Shown here one piece after another: positions 33,240 to 43,417 of a stretch of 64,000 bases of DNA (positions are counted from its first letter, which is position 1; each line of letters starts with the position of its first letter). A program made the translations under genes and the position numbers. This DNA is from an uncultured Muribaculaceae bacterium (GTDB taxonomy: Bacteria; Bacteroidota; Bacteroidia; Bacteroidales; Muribaculaceae): positions 1 to 64,000 of the forward strand of contig CAJUOB010000005.1 in the NCBI GenBank assembly GCA_910587915.1. Direction: 5' to 3'. The notes under the pieces are model-generated. The model did no database searches. It saw only the letters and a program-made list of their open reading frames with translations, and had not been told where the DNA came from.

Positions 33240-34577
33240 ATGACTTGGGAACGGCTGGTAAACGACAAGCGCTTCGGCCTCGAGGACTACCACGACCCAA
33301 GAAAGAATGGCACTCGCACGGATTTCAGGCGCGACTACGACAGGCTTGTGTTCTCGAGCCCGTTCAGGCGCCTGCAGAACAAAACTCAAGTATTCCCTCT
33401 GCCGGGAAGTATATTCGTGCACAACCGCCTGACCCACTCGCTCGAGGTGTCGTGCGTGGGTAAATCGATGGCCGATTCGATCGCATTAGCACTGAAGAGG
33501 CGCCACGGAGCCGCAGGGACTCCGGTGGAACACTTCGACCATCTGGGCGATATCGTGGCGGCGGCATGTCTGGCGCATGATCTTGGGAATCCACCATTCG
33601 GTCATTCGGGCGAAAAAGCCATTTCAACATTTTTCAGCGAAGGAGCCGGCCGCGGTCTGCGCGCTCAGCTTTCCGACAGGGAATGGAGCGACCTTACCCG
33701 CTTCGAAGGCAATGCCAATGCGTTCCGTGTGCTAACGCACCAATTCGAGGGCCGACGTCGTGGGGGATTCGCCATGACCTACTCCATGCTCGCATCGATT
33801 GTGAAATATCCGTACGAATCGATATTATCGGAAAAAGGAAAATTTGGATTTTTCACTACCGAAAAGGCCGATTTCGAGCGTGTGGCCACTGAGCTTGGCA
33901 TGCTGCGACTCTCGGCCGACGGCGAGCCTCTGCGCTATGCACGCCATCCGCTGGTCTACATTGTGGAGGCCGCCGACGACATATGCTACGAGGTGATGGA
34001 CCTCGAGGATGCGCACAAGTTGCGGATACTGCCTCTGGCAAGCGTGGTCGATGTGCTGCTGGGCTTTTTCGATGATGAGCGGCGCGCACACATTGAAGAA
34101 TCGATGAAACGGGTGAGCGACCCCAACGAACAGGTGGCCTATCTGCGCTCCTGCGTGGTGGGAGTGCTGGTGGACCGTTGTGCCGAAACGTTCATTGCCA
34201 ACGAGGACGCCATACTGGCCGGAACGTTCAAAGGCCCATTGCTGCAACACATTCCCGAACTGGAACGCAAGGCGTTCGAGCGTTGCAGCGCACTATCTTG
34301 GGAGAAGATATACTGCGCCTCGGAGGTGGTCGATGTGGAACTGGCCGGTAACCGCATCATCAGTTTTCTGATGGAGCGCCTTGTCGGAGCGGTGGTTAAT
34401 CCCGAGCTGAACTATTCGCGTCTGCTTCTGGCTAAATTTCCCGAGCAGTACGATGTGAATGCCCCTACCCTATTCGGTAAACTTCAGGCTGTGCTCGACC
34501 ATATATCGGCCATGACCGATGTCTATGCGCTCGATTTATACCGCAAACTCAACGGAATGTCGCTCCCGGCTGTTTAA
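33240..34577 (+). CDS. dgt: deoxyguanosinetriphosphate triphosphohydrolase
   Basis: The 445-residue HD-superfamily enzyme hydrolyses dGTP to deoxyguanosine and triphosphate. Visible signatures are F-S-S-P-F-R-R-L-Q-N-K-T-Q-V near 38, H-N-R-L-T-H-S-L-E-V with metal ligand His66, and H-D-L-G-N-P-P-F-G-H-S-G-E with His113-Asp114. These are characteristic of Dgt. I take ATG 33240 (MTWERLVNDKRFG), which gives an A-rich leader and the usual family N terminus; ATG 33219 would sit at the predicted transcript start. Such enzymes balance dNTP pools and can limit phage replication. Confidence 0.93.
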   Translation: MTWERLVNDKRFGLEDYHDPRKNGTRTDFRRDYDRLVFSSPFRRLQNKTQVFPLPGSIFVHNRLTHSLEVSCVGKSMADSIALALKRRHGAAGTPVEHFDHLGDIVAAACLAHDLGNPPFGHSGEKAISTFFSEGAGRGLRAQLSDREWSDLTRFEGNANAFRVLTHQFEGRRRGGFAMTYSMLASIVKYPYESILSEKGKFGFFTTEKADFERVATELGMLRLSADGEPLRYARHPLVYIVEAADDICYEVMDLEDAHKLRILPLASVVDVLLGFFDDERRAHIEESMKRVSDPNEQVAYLRSCVVGVLVDRCAETFIANEDAILAGTFKGPLLQHIPELERKAFERCSALSWEKIYCASEVVDVELAGNRIISFLMERLVGAVVNPELNYSRLLLAKFPEQYDVNAPTLFGKLQAVLDHISAMTDVYALDLYRKLNGMSLPAV

Positions 34578-34618
34578 CATACAGGCCCCGCGCTGAATAA
34601 TGATATAACGATTATTAG

Positions 34619-35887
34619 ATGAAAAAAATACTGTATATCTTTTTCCTTGTAGCGATAGCCGCGATGAGCGCTGCCGCAAGGACATATTCTGTAGCTGATG
34701 TGCCGAACGTGCATCTCGACGACAGCACGCGCTTTGTGAGCAATCCCGACGGCATACTCTCGGATGCCACAGTAGCCGGTATCGACGCCGCCATGCGCGA
34801 CATTCGCCGCACCAGCTCGGCAGAAGCCGTGGTGGTGGTGGTCGACGACATCGAAGGCGGTGATATCGATGAGTTCGCCACCGATCTTTTCGAGAAATGG
34901 GGCCTCGGGAAGTCCGACAAGGACAATGGCTTGCTCATACTTGTAGCCAAGGATCTGCGCCGCGCGGCCATCCGCCCCGGCTATGGGCTCGAAGGTGTAC
35001 TCCCCGACATAGTATGCGGCCGGATTCTGCGCGAACAGATGTTTCCACGCTTCAAGGAAGGAGACTACGACGGTGGCCTCGCCGCCGCTACCGAGACAGT
35101 CCATGCTGTGCTCACCGATCCCGAAGCTGTCGATGAGATAATGTCGGCCAATGCCGACCCAGACTTCAACGGCGGCAAAAGAGCCGACGACGACATCGAC
35201 ATCGTCCACATATGGCTTGTGTTAGGCTGCATAATAGGCGCGGTGCTTCTGCTTGTTTTCATCATGAAGCTGCAATCGGTCAAAGGCAAGCCGGCACATG
35301 AAAAATATATGGCTATGGAGAATCTCAAGCCATTGTATCTCGCACTGACGGTGTTCGGACTCGGACTGCCGATTGTGGCTTCGCTACCTCTGGTGATAAT
35401 GCTACGCCGCTGGCGCAATACACCCCACAAGTGCGGACGATGCGGCTCACAGATGCAGAAAATCGATGAAGTGCACGACAACGAATACCTCGACGGCGGC
35501 CAGGATCTCGAGGAACGCCTCGGCTCGGTCGACTACGATGTGTGGCGCTGCCCCTCGTGCGGCGAAACCGACATAGAGCAATACGTGCAGCGAGGCACTC
35601 CCTACCACCAATGCGAACGATGCCACGCCTACACGTCGCGTCTGGCCCGCACACGCGTGCTGCGGCAGCCTACCACACTTCGTGAGGGCGAAGGCGTGCG
35701 CGAATACAACTGCCTGCACTGCGGGCATACCACATCCGAACGCTTTGCGCTACCCGTCCTCGTCGCACCCGTCGTTGTAGGAGGCCGAGGCCGTGGATTC
35801 GGTGGCGGCGGTGGATTCGGCGGTTTCGGAGGTGGCAGCTTCGGCGGTGGCCACACCGGCGGCGGCGGCGCTTCCGGCGGCTGGTAA
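34619..35887 (+). CDS. TPM-domain membrane protein with zinc-ribbon-like cysteine pairs
   Basis: The 422-residue protein has a signal peptide ending A-A-A-R, then a TPM (YgcG/TPM_phosphatase) domain near 40-175 (N-P-D-G-I-L-S-D, K-W-G-L-G-K-S-D-K-D-N-G-L-L-I-L-V). Two transmembrane helices follow (about 200-222 and 242-265). After them come four C-x-x-C pairs (C-G-R-C, C-P-S-C, C-E-R-C, C-L-H-C) that look like two zinc ribbons facing the cytoplasm. It ends in a Gly-rich tail. TPM proteins lie in the periplasm and are linked to membrane quality control or photosystem repair elsewhere; here the role is open. Confidence 0.85.
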   Translation: MKKILYIFFLVAIAAMSAAARTYSVADVPNVHLDDSTRFVSNPDGILSDATVAGIDAAMRDIRRTSSAEAVVVVVDDIEGGDIDEFATDLFEKWGLGKSDKDNGLLILVAKDLRRAAIRPGYGLEGVLPDIVCGRILREQMFPRFKEGDYDGGLAAATETVHAVLTDPEAVDEIMSANADPDFNGGKRADDDIDIVHIWLVLGCIIGAVLLLVFIMKLQSVKGKPAHEKYMAMENLKPLYLALTVFGLGLPIVASLPLVIMLRRWRNTPHKCGRCGSQMQKIDEVHDNEYLDGGQDLEERLGSVDYDVWRCPSCGETDIEQYVQRGTPYHQCERCHAYTSRLARTRVLRQPTTLREGEGVREYNCLHCGHTTSERFALPVLVAPVVVGGRGRGFGGGGGFGGFGGGSFGGGHTGGGGASGGW

Positions 35888-35914
35888 GCACATTTCTACA
35901 GTTATAAAGTTAAA

Positions 35915-35948
35915 GCAGATGCTGCCCACTATCGTCGGCAGCATCTGC
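35915..35948. terminator. 12-base perfect hairpin between converging genes
   Basis: GCAGATGCTGCC pairs with GGCAGCATCTGC around a 10-base loop. No strong T-run follows on either strand, but its place between two converging stops suggests a terminator or RNA end-protecting hairpin. Confidence 0.6.
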
Positions 35949-35983
35949 AGTACATTACATAGTGTGCTACCTCAAAGCACGGT

Positions 35984-37540
35984 CTATTCAACCGATAGCG
36001 TCATCGCCTTGGGGCGATGCATAGTCTGACTATAGCTCCGCCCAAAGCGGTCGGTCACCTTTATCACAACATCACTATTAGCCTTTTTGGCCTTTGCCTT
36101 GAAGAAATGCCACGAAAAGACAGGGCGGACAGTACCTATAAGCTCATTGCCAGCCTCCACATATGGAACCGGGCACGACAATAGGAAGAGCGGATCTTTC
36201 GAGCGTACCCTCTCGACCTTAAGAGGCTTATTGCCCTCAAACATCTCTACGGTCCATCCCGGTCCATAGCCCCACACATTTACCAGCACTTCGTTCGATT
36301 TCTTACGCCCCGGCGCAAACTCAGCGGCAACCTGATAATTGTCGATTTCGAGTGTATTGAGGTCGTAGGCACGCATCACCACGCTCCGGTCGAGACCGGT
36401 GCCCTTGAAGTAATTCGTAAAGGAACCATCATCGAACGACCACACGGCGTAACCCGAAGGAGTACCTTCCCGGCATAGATTATTGTCGTTGCCGAGATCG
36501 ACGCGAGCATTGAGCCACCACGATCCACACACAGCGCCATAGTTAGTTTCGTGCATATTGCCTTTCTCAGCAGCGTAGCTGATGTGGGTATGTCCGGAGA
36601 TAATTTCCACATGATCGAAATCTTTCAGCAGAGCGGCAAGCTCTGCGCCATTTACAAGCCGCCACTCGGCATCCATTCCCGGCGAGGGCAACAGCGGCGC
36701 ATGGATGGCAAGCACCACAGGCGTGGAGCGATCCACGCGCGCAAGGTCCTTACGTAGCCATTCCATCTCTGCTGCACGGATTTTGTTTTTATACACGCAT
36801 TCGCCATCCTTGCTCAGAGTAGGACCATTGTCCACAATCTCCTCATCATCGAGCACTACGAAATGTACTCCGCCTTTGTCGAACGAGTAATACTCGGGGC
36901 CGACAAAGCGACGCCACTCAGCGCCGGCATCGACATCGTTCATCGCTGTAGGGTCGTGGTCGTGGTTGCCCATCACGCTGTATACCCGCGCATCGATACG
37001 TTCTATATCGCTATATGCTTGCGGCAACCCATAGCGGTTGCTCTTCCAATAGCAATCATGAGCTTGGTCGCCAAGCAATATCACAAAGGGATTGAGCCCG
37101 TCGGAGCGAAGGGAATCGAGAGTGGCGTTGACATCGGGGACTGTAGTGGCGACAAAACAGTTCACCTCGCCATGGCGATTGCTTATCTGATTATCGGCAA
37201 GGGCGAGAAAAGCGAAGCGGCTATCATCGGTTTTCCTAAGGGTGAAATCAACCGTTTCGGATTCATCGGATGGAGTGGTAAGCAGCCGCCAGAAATCGGG
37301 ACGATTGCCATGGCATGTAGCCGGCTCATAGCCCGAAGGGGTACTCACAAATACCAAGCCCAAGGCTTTGTCGGTGTCAATGCTATACCGACCGTCAGCG
37401 TCGGTATACACGATCTCACAACCATCTGACACAGCAATACCTGCAAGCGGAGTACCGTCCGACTCCAACACTTTACCGCTCACGACACCGCCGAAACAAG
37501 CCGGAGCAGCCAGCAAAGCCATCAATAAAATCTTCTTCAT
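35984..37540 (-). CDS. calcineurin-like phosphoesterase with N- and C-terminal accessory domains
   Basis: The 518-residue exported protein has a signal peptide, then a carboxypeptidase-regulatory-like sandwich (V-S-G-K-V-L-E-S-D-G-T-P-L-A-G). The metallophosphoesterase core has L-A-D-N-Q near 116, L-G-D-Q-A near 156, the G-N-H-D-H motif near 192 and the S-G-H-T-H motif near 318. A C-terminal beta domain follows. Metal-binding Asp, Asn and His residues are present. Domain order matches the Bacteroidetes MetallophosN/MetallophosC family. The substrate is unknown and may be a phosphodiester or phosphorylated sugar in the periplasm. The gene is probably monocistronic, since a terminator lies just upstream. 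Confidence 0.88.
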   Translation of the reverse strand: MKKILLMALLAAPACFGGVVSGKVLESDGTPLAGIAVSDGCEIVYTDADGRYSIDTDKALGLVFVSTPSGYEPATCHGNRPDFWRLLTTPSDESETVDFTLRKTDDSRFAFLALADNQISNRHGEVNCFVATTVPDVNATLDSLRSDGLNPFVILLGDQAHDCYWKSNRYGLPQAYSDIERIDARVYSVMGNHDHDPTAMNDVDAGAEWRRFVGPEYYSFDKGGVHFVVLDDEEIVDNGPTLSKDGECVYKNKIRAAEMEWLRKDLARVDRSTPVVLAIHAPLLPSPGMDAEWRLVNGAELAALLKDFDHVEIISGHTHISYAAEKGNMHETNYGAVCGSWWLNARVDLGNDNNLCREGTPSGYAVWSFDDGSFTNYFKGTGLDRSVVMRAYDLNTLEIDNYQVAAEFAPGRKKSNEVLVNVWGYGPGWTVEMFEGNKPLKVERVRSKDPLFLLSCPVPYVEAGNELIGTVRPVFSWHFFKAKAKKANSDVVIKVTDRFGRSYSQTMHRPKAMTLSVE

Positions 37541-37607
37541 CGGAAAAATACTTACAATTTCATTAGTTAGCTAATCAATCGAAGCGAATAAAGAGCATTA
37601 GCTCCTA

Positions 37608-37641
37608 TAAAAAAAGCGGGCATTGCGGCCCGCTTTTTTTA
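37608..37641. terminator. intrinsic terminator after susD-like gene
   Basis: A-run, AGCGGG/CCCGCT stem with an 8-base loop, then a T-run. It ends the minus-strand SusC/SusD operon and insulates the phosphoesterase gene. Confidence 0.88.
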
Positions 37642-37655
37642 TAGATTAGAGGATA

Positions 37656-39404
37656 TTATTCCCAAAGCTTATTCTGTGTGATAGCACCCAATGTAAGGTT
37701 AATCTGCTGAGTAGGTATAGGATACAGATACTGACGTGCTTCATACACGCGGTTATCGTTAGGTGTAGCCTTCAGATAATCACCCTCAGTCACAGGATTT
37801 GTCATAGTACCATTCTTAATGTTTGCACCAAGACGGATATTAGGATACTTTGTGGTATCGTACTTATCAAGCTGATGCCAACGGATAAGGTCCCAATAGC
37901 GGTAGTCGAGGTCGAACATAAGCTCGCAGCGACGGCAACGACGAACCTCCCAGATAAGGCTGTTGACACCCATATTGTTTGCAGGGTCGTTCATATTGCT
38001 GAGCGAAGCAACAGTCTGTGTGGGGAGTTCAGCACGGGTATAGAGCTTATTGATAGAAATATCAAGGTCGCTATCGGTAAGAGTACCAAGTTCTGCCTTA
38101 GCTTCTGCATACATACAGTAGATGAACGAAATCCAGTATACAGGAGCACAAGTATAGTTGCTGTTCTGACGATACTGCCAGGTTATGTCTTCAGGATTGT
38201 CAAACTTACGTGTTGTATAGCCCGAGCTCGAGAAGAGGTTCGAGGAACCTGCGCGAGACCAGCGCATACCTGCACCGGGTTCATCGGCAGTAGCAACACC
38301 ACCGTAGCAAACCACGGTGTCGATGGTCTGATAAAGACGCTGGTCGCGCTGAGCCAGAACATCACCGATATAAAGAATCTTATTGTTGCAACCGTTCGCA
38401 TTCTCCTTTACATAACCGGCATCATTCTTGTCGCACGAAGTGAGAGCCAGAGGTTTGCCGTCTTTGAAGAGGTAGCTGTCAAACGCGTCTTTGCTCATAC
38501 CGGCGATTTCGGTAGTAAGAACAGTGTAGTTAATCTGGCTGTGTGTCTTAACGGCCATCTTATACTCCTTATAGAAAATCATCTCAGGATTGTTCTCAAG
38601 GGCTACAGAGTTGTAGTTGCCAATATAAGTAGAGTTGAGGCTATACTTCTTGTCGATAAGGACCTTAGCGGCATCAGCTGCATACTGGAGATACTTATTT
38701 GCACGAGCAACATCGGCAGCCTTGTAGTTATCTTCAAGAGTGCGATACTTGCAGTAAGTACCTTCATAAAGTGCGATTTCAGCAGTCATGGCATAGGCAA
38801 GGTCAGAGCTCCATGTGGTCTTTGAACCAGAACCGATGTTCTTGCATGCGAAGTCGAGGTCTTCATATACTTTATCCATCACAACATCGCGATCCATGCG
38901 GGGAGAATAGAGTATATCGGAGTTTGTGGGATCGGGAGCAATGTCGGTATACTGAACATCACCATAGGTACGAACCAAACGATAGTACTCGAGGGCGCGG
39001 ATTAGACGACCGATACCCATGAATTTACCTTTCTGGCTTTCGGTAAGGCTTGATACAGCGACGTTGTTGATAATCTGGTTACACTGACGGATGATAGTGT
39101 AAGGAGATGTCCATGCACTCGCTGAAGATGGAACATTTGTATTTGCCCAATTCACGAATGTACCACCATAATTGGAGGCGTTGTTATCACTACGAGTAGC
39201 GAAGTAGAAGTAGCCTGTGTCATAACCATAGAAGTTGGTATAGAGGTTGTCGCACTGCTTCTGTACATTCGACTCATTATTCCAGTATGAGGGGTTGTCT
39301 GTCTGCTTATCCAGAGGGTAACGGTTGTCGTTGAGAAAGTCATCGCAAGATGTCATTCCCATAGCAGCAAGCGCCAAAGCAGAAATAATATATAATTTTT
39401 TCAT
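37656..39404 (-). CDS. SusD/RagB-type surface lipoprotein (first pair)
   Basis: The 582-residue lipoprotein has lipobox M-T-S-C (Cys20) followed by D-D-F-L-N-D, a surface-export style acidic start. The TPR-rich SusD fold is supported by A-L-E-Y-Y-R-L-V-R-T-Y-G-D-V-Q-Y near residue 140, Y-A-M-T-A-E-I-A-L-Y-E-G, and the C-terminal W-E-V-R-R-C-R-R-C-E-L-M-F-D-L-D-Y-R-Y-W-D-L-I-R-W family signature. It caps the SusC channel and binds substrate at the cell surface. It lies 19 bases after the SusC gene. No glycosidase or peptidase adjoins, so the cargo cannot be guessed. Confidence 0.93.
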   Translation of the reverse strand: MKKLYIISALALAAMGMTSCDDFLNDNRYPLDKQTDNPSYWNNESNVQKQCDNLYTNFYGYDTGYFYFATRSDNNASNYGGTFVNWANTNVPSSASAWTSPYTIIRQCNQIINNVAVSSLTESQKGKFMGIGRLIRALEYYRLVRTYGDVQYTDIAPDPTNSDILYSPRMDRDVVMDKVYEDLDFACKNIGSGSKTTWSSDLAYAMTAEIALYEGTYCKYRTLEDNYKAADVARANKYLQYAADAAKVLIDKKYSLNSTYIGNYNSVALENNPEMIFYKEYKMAVKTHSQINYTVLTTEIAGMSKDAFDSYLFKDGKPLALTSCDKNDAGYVKENANGCNNKILYIGDVLAQRDQRLYQTIDTVVCYGGVATADEPGAGMRWSRAGSSNLFSSSGYTTRKFDNPEDITWQYRQNSNYTCAPVYWISFIYCMYAEAKAELGTLTDSDLDISINKLYTRAELPTQTVASLSNMNDPANNMGVNSLIWEVRRCRRCELMFDLDYRYWDLIRWHQLDKYDTTKYPNIRLGANIKNGTMTNPVTEGDYLKATPNDNRVYEARQYLYPIPTQQINLTLGAITQNKLWE

Positions 39405-39423
39405 TGCTTTTTCTTTTAATAGA

Positions 39424-42400
39424 TTAGAGCGTTACCTGAATACCGAACGAATATGTACGCTGGATCGGGTTAGCACGTCCTACAGTCTGGCCGCCAGACC
39501 ATTCGGTAGTTACGATTTCGGGGTCAAAGCCTGTATCCTTATTTCCTCGGTGAAGGAAGAAGAGATTCTCACCCGAGAAATAGATGCGGGCACGCTGGAT
39601 GAATACCTTTGAGGTCCAGTCGGCGGGAAGAGTATAACCAAGAGTAACATTCTTCACACGCAGGTAGCTTATATCCTGCAGATAACGTGACTGGGGAATG
39701 TAGTTGCCTGTACCAGAGCCGAGTGAGGGCACGTTGTTTGCGGCATAGCCACCGGGCCACAGACGCGGGAACTTGTTGTTCTGATCTACAACGTAGTCAA
39801 CAATTGCACCGGCCTCGTTGAATATCACAGAGTTGTGAGATTCCATTCCATCATAGTAGATATCGTTAGCAGACTGGGTAAAGGGGATAACCATCGAAGA
39901 AACGGTCCACATGTCGCGCTTGCCTACGCCCTGGAAGAAGATATCGAGGTCAAGTCCTTTCCATGCTCCACCAACATGGAAACCATATTCGAACTGAGGC
40001 AGGCTATTACCGATTTTCTTGATGTCACCATGGTTGTGAACCGAACCGGTAGCCACAGTATTTGCATTTTTATTCTTCTTAATTTCTGCATAGGTTGGAT
40101 CGTCAACAACGAGAGCATTGCCGATATACTGGCCAATCTTTTTGTCACCGTCAGGTATTGCAGTTACAGGAATGTAATACTTGCCATCGAGTTCGTACAT
40201 ACCATTAAGACCACCGGTAATCTGACCGTCACCATCGAGGTCACAGTATTTGATATCGCCAGGGCCATAGTGGAATGTACCCTGCTCGAGACCTGTCTGA
40301 CTTGCAAGACCGGGTTTCAGCACCATTTTGCCGTTTTCATCAGTTGTGAAATCGTCTTTTGTGAAGTAACGATCGGTTTCGAAGCCCCAGATAACACCAT
40401 ATTCTTTGCCGGAATAGTGGGATCCGAGAGACAATGTAGAGTTGTTCCACTTGGTGACAGTAGTCTTAGCATTTGCAAGGTTGAATGTAGCGTAAACCTG
40501 GAAATCACCGAACGAACGGTTCCAGCCAAGCGACAATTCCCAACCACGGGTACGAAGTGCACCCTGATTTGTATAAGGAGCAGAAGCACCAAGAATACCA
40601 GGCAGTGTCATACCGGGAGCAAGCATATCGCGGGTATCACGCTGATACCAGTCAAAGCTACCATAGAGCTGATTGTTGAAAAGACCGAAATCAAGACCAA
40701 CGTCTGTAGTGCGGATACGTTCCCATGTCAGCGAGGAAGATACGAGTGCCGGCTGAGTAGCAGAGTTGACCAATACACCGGTGCTATGGTTAATCCAGCT
40801 GATATTCTGAGTAGAGATAGTAGAGATAAAGCGGTTTGTACCTACTGCCTGGTTACCAATTTCACCATAAGAAGCACGGAGTTTACCATTGGTAAGGATA
40901 TGGCTGATGGGTTTCACAAATTCTTCATCAGAGAAGCGCCATCCGATAGAGCCTGACTGGAAGTATGCCCATTGGTCATTTGCGGGGAAGCGGCTCGAAC
41001 CGTCGTAGCGACCGTTATATTCGAGAAGATATTTGCCCTTGTAATCATAGTTAATACGACCGAAGAAACCGGCAGTTGCCCAATGCGAGTCGGAGCTTGA
41101 AGGAGCTACGAGGTCGCCTGTGTAAAGGTTCATTGCAGGAAGATTGACATCAAGAGGCTGTTTGGTGCGGGCCATGAAGTAGCTTGAACGGTCTTCCTCG
41201 ATATTGGTACCAACCATCACCTTGAAGTTGTGGTCCTTGGCAACAGTAAGATCGTAAGCCGCATAGATATTAGTAGTCCAACGAGTCTCGTGAGTGTTAT
41301 CCTTTGTCATTGTAGAAGAAGCCAATGTCACAGCATCTACAGGTTTCAGGAGTGAACCACCCCAAGTGTTCCAACGCTTGTAAGGCAGATATGCATACTC
41401 GCAGTTGTTATTGAAAATTGCGTATGTAAAATCAGCATTAAGAGTAAGGCCAGGGATGATAGTGGCTTTAGCCCAAGCCTGCATACGGGTATACTGGTTG
41501 ACAACAGGAATAGGAGTTGACCCCTGGAGATAACCGATAGCATTATGGAAGTTAACGGGATTGCCATCTTCATCGTTCTTGTAAGCAAGAACCTGGAACC
41601 ACGAAGGGAATCGCCAGATATGACCCCAAATATTGGAGCTAGAGTTACGAGTCTCTACATTACGCTGGCTGTAGCTGAAGCGGGCACCTGCAGTAAGCCA
41701 TTTAGCTACGTCTATAGTAAGGTCGAGTTTTGCATTATAGCGGGCAACTTGATCGGGGTTATAGTTAACAAGGCTCTGACGCTTTGCATATCCAAAAGCA
41801 GCATTAAATGTGGCCTTTCCGGTAGTACCATTCAGGCTAATATTGTGCTGGTTGCTCGGAGTAGCGTTATTGAGCATGATCTTATTGATGTCATAGTCGG
41901 CGTAGAAGAGCATGTCCTTACCGGTGGCAGGGTTATATTTATAGTCACCGATATTGTTTTCGTCTACATATTCAGCAATCTGACCATACTGGGTAATTTT
42001 TTTACCACCGTGAGCCTCGACCCACTTGCGAGCGTAGGGAAGAACGTTGGCATACTGGATACCGAATGCGCCACCTTCGCCACCGCTCATGAGCGACGAT
42101 TCGCTGGAAGCCTCAAGCTGCTCTACGATACCCTGGATACCAGGAAGTACGGCGGCCTGGCTCCAACCGAAATTGTTGTTATATTTAATCTGGATTTTAT
42201 CGACCTTTTGACCGCTTTTTGTAGTGATAAGAATCACACCAAAGGCAGCCCGTGCACCATAGATAGAAGAAGACGACGCATCCTTAAGTACTGAAATGTC
42301 CTTGATTTCATCCGGATCAAGGAAGCTGATATCATCCATAGCTACTCCATCGACAACATAGAGAGGCGTTGCAGTAGCGGACAATGTACCTGTACCACGA

Positions 42401-42933
42401 ATCTGTACAACAGGAGTACCATTGATGTTACCGGTATTATTAAGAATGGTAAGACCGGGGACAGCACCCTGGAGTGCTTTCATAACATCCTGCTGAGGAC
42501 GGGATTCCATTGTGCGGGCTACATCGACAGTCGACACAGCACCGGTGAGGTTGGCACGCTTCTGCGAGCCGTAACCTACAGCAACGAGTTCGTTGAGGAC
42601 CTCGGTTGTAGGATCGAGATATACGGTCATGCCGTTGGAGGCTTTGACAACAACAGTCTTATAGCCTACATAGCTGAATTCAAGCGGTGCGCCCTTGGGG
42701 ACACGAATTTTAAAGTTACCGAAGGCATCGGTGGCGACACCGTTACCTTTCACACCTTTCTGAACAACGGATGCGCCGATGACAGGCTCGTTATTCTCAT
42801 CGAGGACCTGACCTTCAATAGTGGTCGCGGCCTCGCTCTGCTGCTGTGGCACGGGTTCGGCTGCGGCGTTGAACACACCGGTTGCCGGCATACCTGCCAA
42901 CAAAAGCATTGTAGCGAATAGATGCTTTCTCAT
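39424..42933 (-). CDS. SusC/RagA-type TonB-dependent outer-membrane transporter (first pair)
   Basis: The 1169-residue protein has a signal peptide. A carboxypeptidase-D-like regulatory domain covers about 38-112 (I-E-G-Q-V-L-D-E-N-N-E-P-V-I-G-A-S-V). The plug domain near 120-250 has the SusC signatures L-Y-V-V-D-G-V, I-K-D-I-S-V-L-K-D-A-S and Y-G-A-R-A-A-F-G-V-I-L-I-T-T-K. A 22-strand barrel follows, ending Y-S-F-G-I-Q-V-T-L. No secretin/STN domain precedes the plug, so signalling through an anti-sigma factor is not expected. It imports an oligomer captured with the downstream SusD, powered by TonB. Confidence 0.95.
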   Translation of the reverse strand: MRKHLFATMLLLAGMPATGVFNAAAEPVPQQQSEAATTIEGQVLDENNEPVIGASVVQKGVKGNGVATDAFGNFKIRVPKGAPLEFSYVGYKTVVVKASNGMTVYLDPTTEVLNELVAVGYGSQKRANLTGAVSTVDVARTMESRPQQDVMKALQGAVPGLTILNNTGNINGTPVVQIRGTGTLSATATPLYVVDGVAMDDISFLDPDEIKDISVLKDASSSSIYGARAAFGVILITTKSGQKVDKIQIKYNNNFGWSQAAVLPGIQGIVEQLEASSESSLMSGGEGGAFGIQYANVLPYARKWVEAHGGKKITQYGQIAEYVDENNIGDYKYNPATGKDMLFYADYDINKIMLNNATPSNQHNISLNGTTGKATFNAAFGYAKRQSLVNYNPDQVARYNAKLDLTIDVAKWLTAGARFSYSQRNVETRNSSSNIWGHIWRFPSWFQVLAYKNDEDGNPVNFHNAIGYLQGSTPIPVVNQYTRMQAWAKATIIPGLTLNADFTYAIFNNNCEYAYLPYKRWNTWGGSLLKPVDAVTLASSTMTKDNTHETRWTTNIYAAYDLTVAKDHNFKVMVGTNIEEDRSSYFMARTKQPLDVNLPAMNLYTGDLVAPSSSDSHWATAGFFGRINYDYKGKYLLEYNGRYDGSSRFPANDQWAYFQSGSIGWRFSDEEFVKPISHILTNGKLRASYGEIGNQAVGTNRFISTISTQNISWINHSTGVLVNSATQPALVSSSLTWERIRTTDVGLDFGLFNNQLYGSFDWYQRDTRDMLAPGMTLPGILGASAPYTNQGALRTRGWELSLGWNRSFGDFQVYATFNLANAKTTVTKWNNSTLSLGSHYSGKEYGVIWGFETDRYFTKDDFTTDENGKMVLKPGLASQTGLEQGTFHYGPGDIKYCDLDGDGQITGGLNGMYELDGKYYIPVTAIPDGDKKIGQYIGNALVVDDPTYAEIKKNKNANTVATGSVHNHGDIKKIGNSLPQFEYGFHVGGAWKGLDLDIFFQGVGKRDMWTVSSMVIPFTQSANDIYYDGMESHNSVIFNEAGAIVDYVVDQNNKFPRLWPGGYAANNVPSLGSGTGNYIPQSRYLQDISYLRVKNVTLGYTLPADWTSKVFIQRARIYFSGENLFFLHRGNKDTGFDPEIVTTEWSGGQTVGRANPIQRTYSFGIQVTL

Positions 42934-43136
42934 AAATTAGTTGGAAGATTGGATTATGTTTTTGGGTTGTTTTTCTTTTCGTAGTGTTGTTTTACGGATA
43001 ATCATGGTATTGGCTGCGCTCCTGCCTTGGGAACGGTTGGCCCGGGGATGTCGGTTTAGTAGATAATGGTCAATGTGTCACTATATTAGTTAAAACATGT
43101 TTATAATCATATGTATTGTGCATTGTTAATGCTGCC

Positions 43137-43144
43137 CAAAATTA
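43137..43144 (-). promoter_or_regulatory. Bacteroidetes -7 element (TAATTTTG) of first susC
   Basis: On the minus strand TAATTTTG fits the consensus. It would give a leader of about 200 bases before the SusC start, long enough for post-transcriptional control. No -33 box at ideal spacing. Confidence 0.5.
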
Positions 43145-43409
43145 AACAAAGTTTTTAAACAACACCCATTTGTTAGGCTTTTTTAACAATGCAAAATGTC
43201 GCATCCAGGCCACGCACACGGCTTCAAAGCCTATCGAAACGCTATCAGAGACGCGATTACACGCATTAAATATCTAAAATATGTTTAAAAACACAAAATT
43301 GCGTATCCCCGGCCCGCGCAATGCCGGAAGCATCGCTGTCCGGGAGTAGAAATATGCGATCTAACCGGAATTTAAAACCCCGTAATTTTCATTGATGTGC
43401 TATTTTCGC

Positions 43410-43417
43410 TACCTTTG
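43410..43417 (+). promoter_or_regulatory. Bacteroidetes -7 element (TACCTTTG)
   Basis: TACCTTTG fits the consensus and lies 66 bases before the barrel gene at 43484. Confidence 0.6.

Noticed and set aside
39835..40956. 373-codon open frame on the plus strand
   Set aside because: It is antisense to the first SusC gene and has no recognisable features.
37656..42933. complete polysaccharide-utilisation locus around the first SusCD pair
   Set aside because: No glycosidase, regulator or surface lipoprotein is linked; a terminator separates it from the phosphoesterase, and the GH2 gene is over 5 kb away with other units between.
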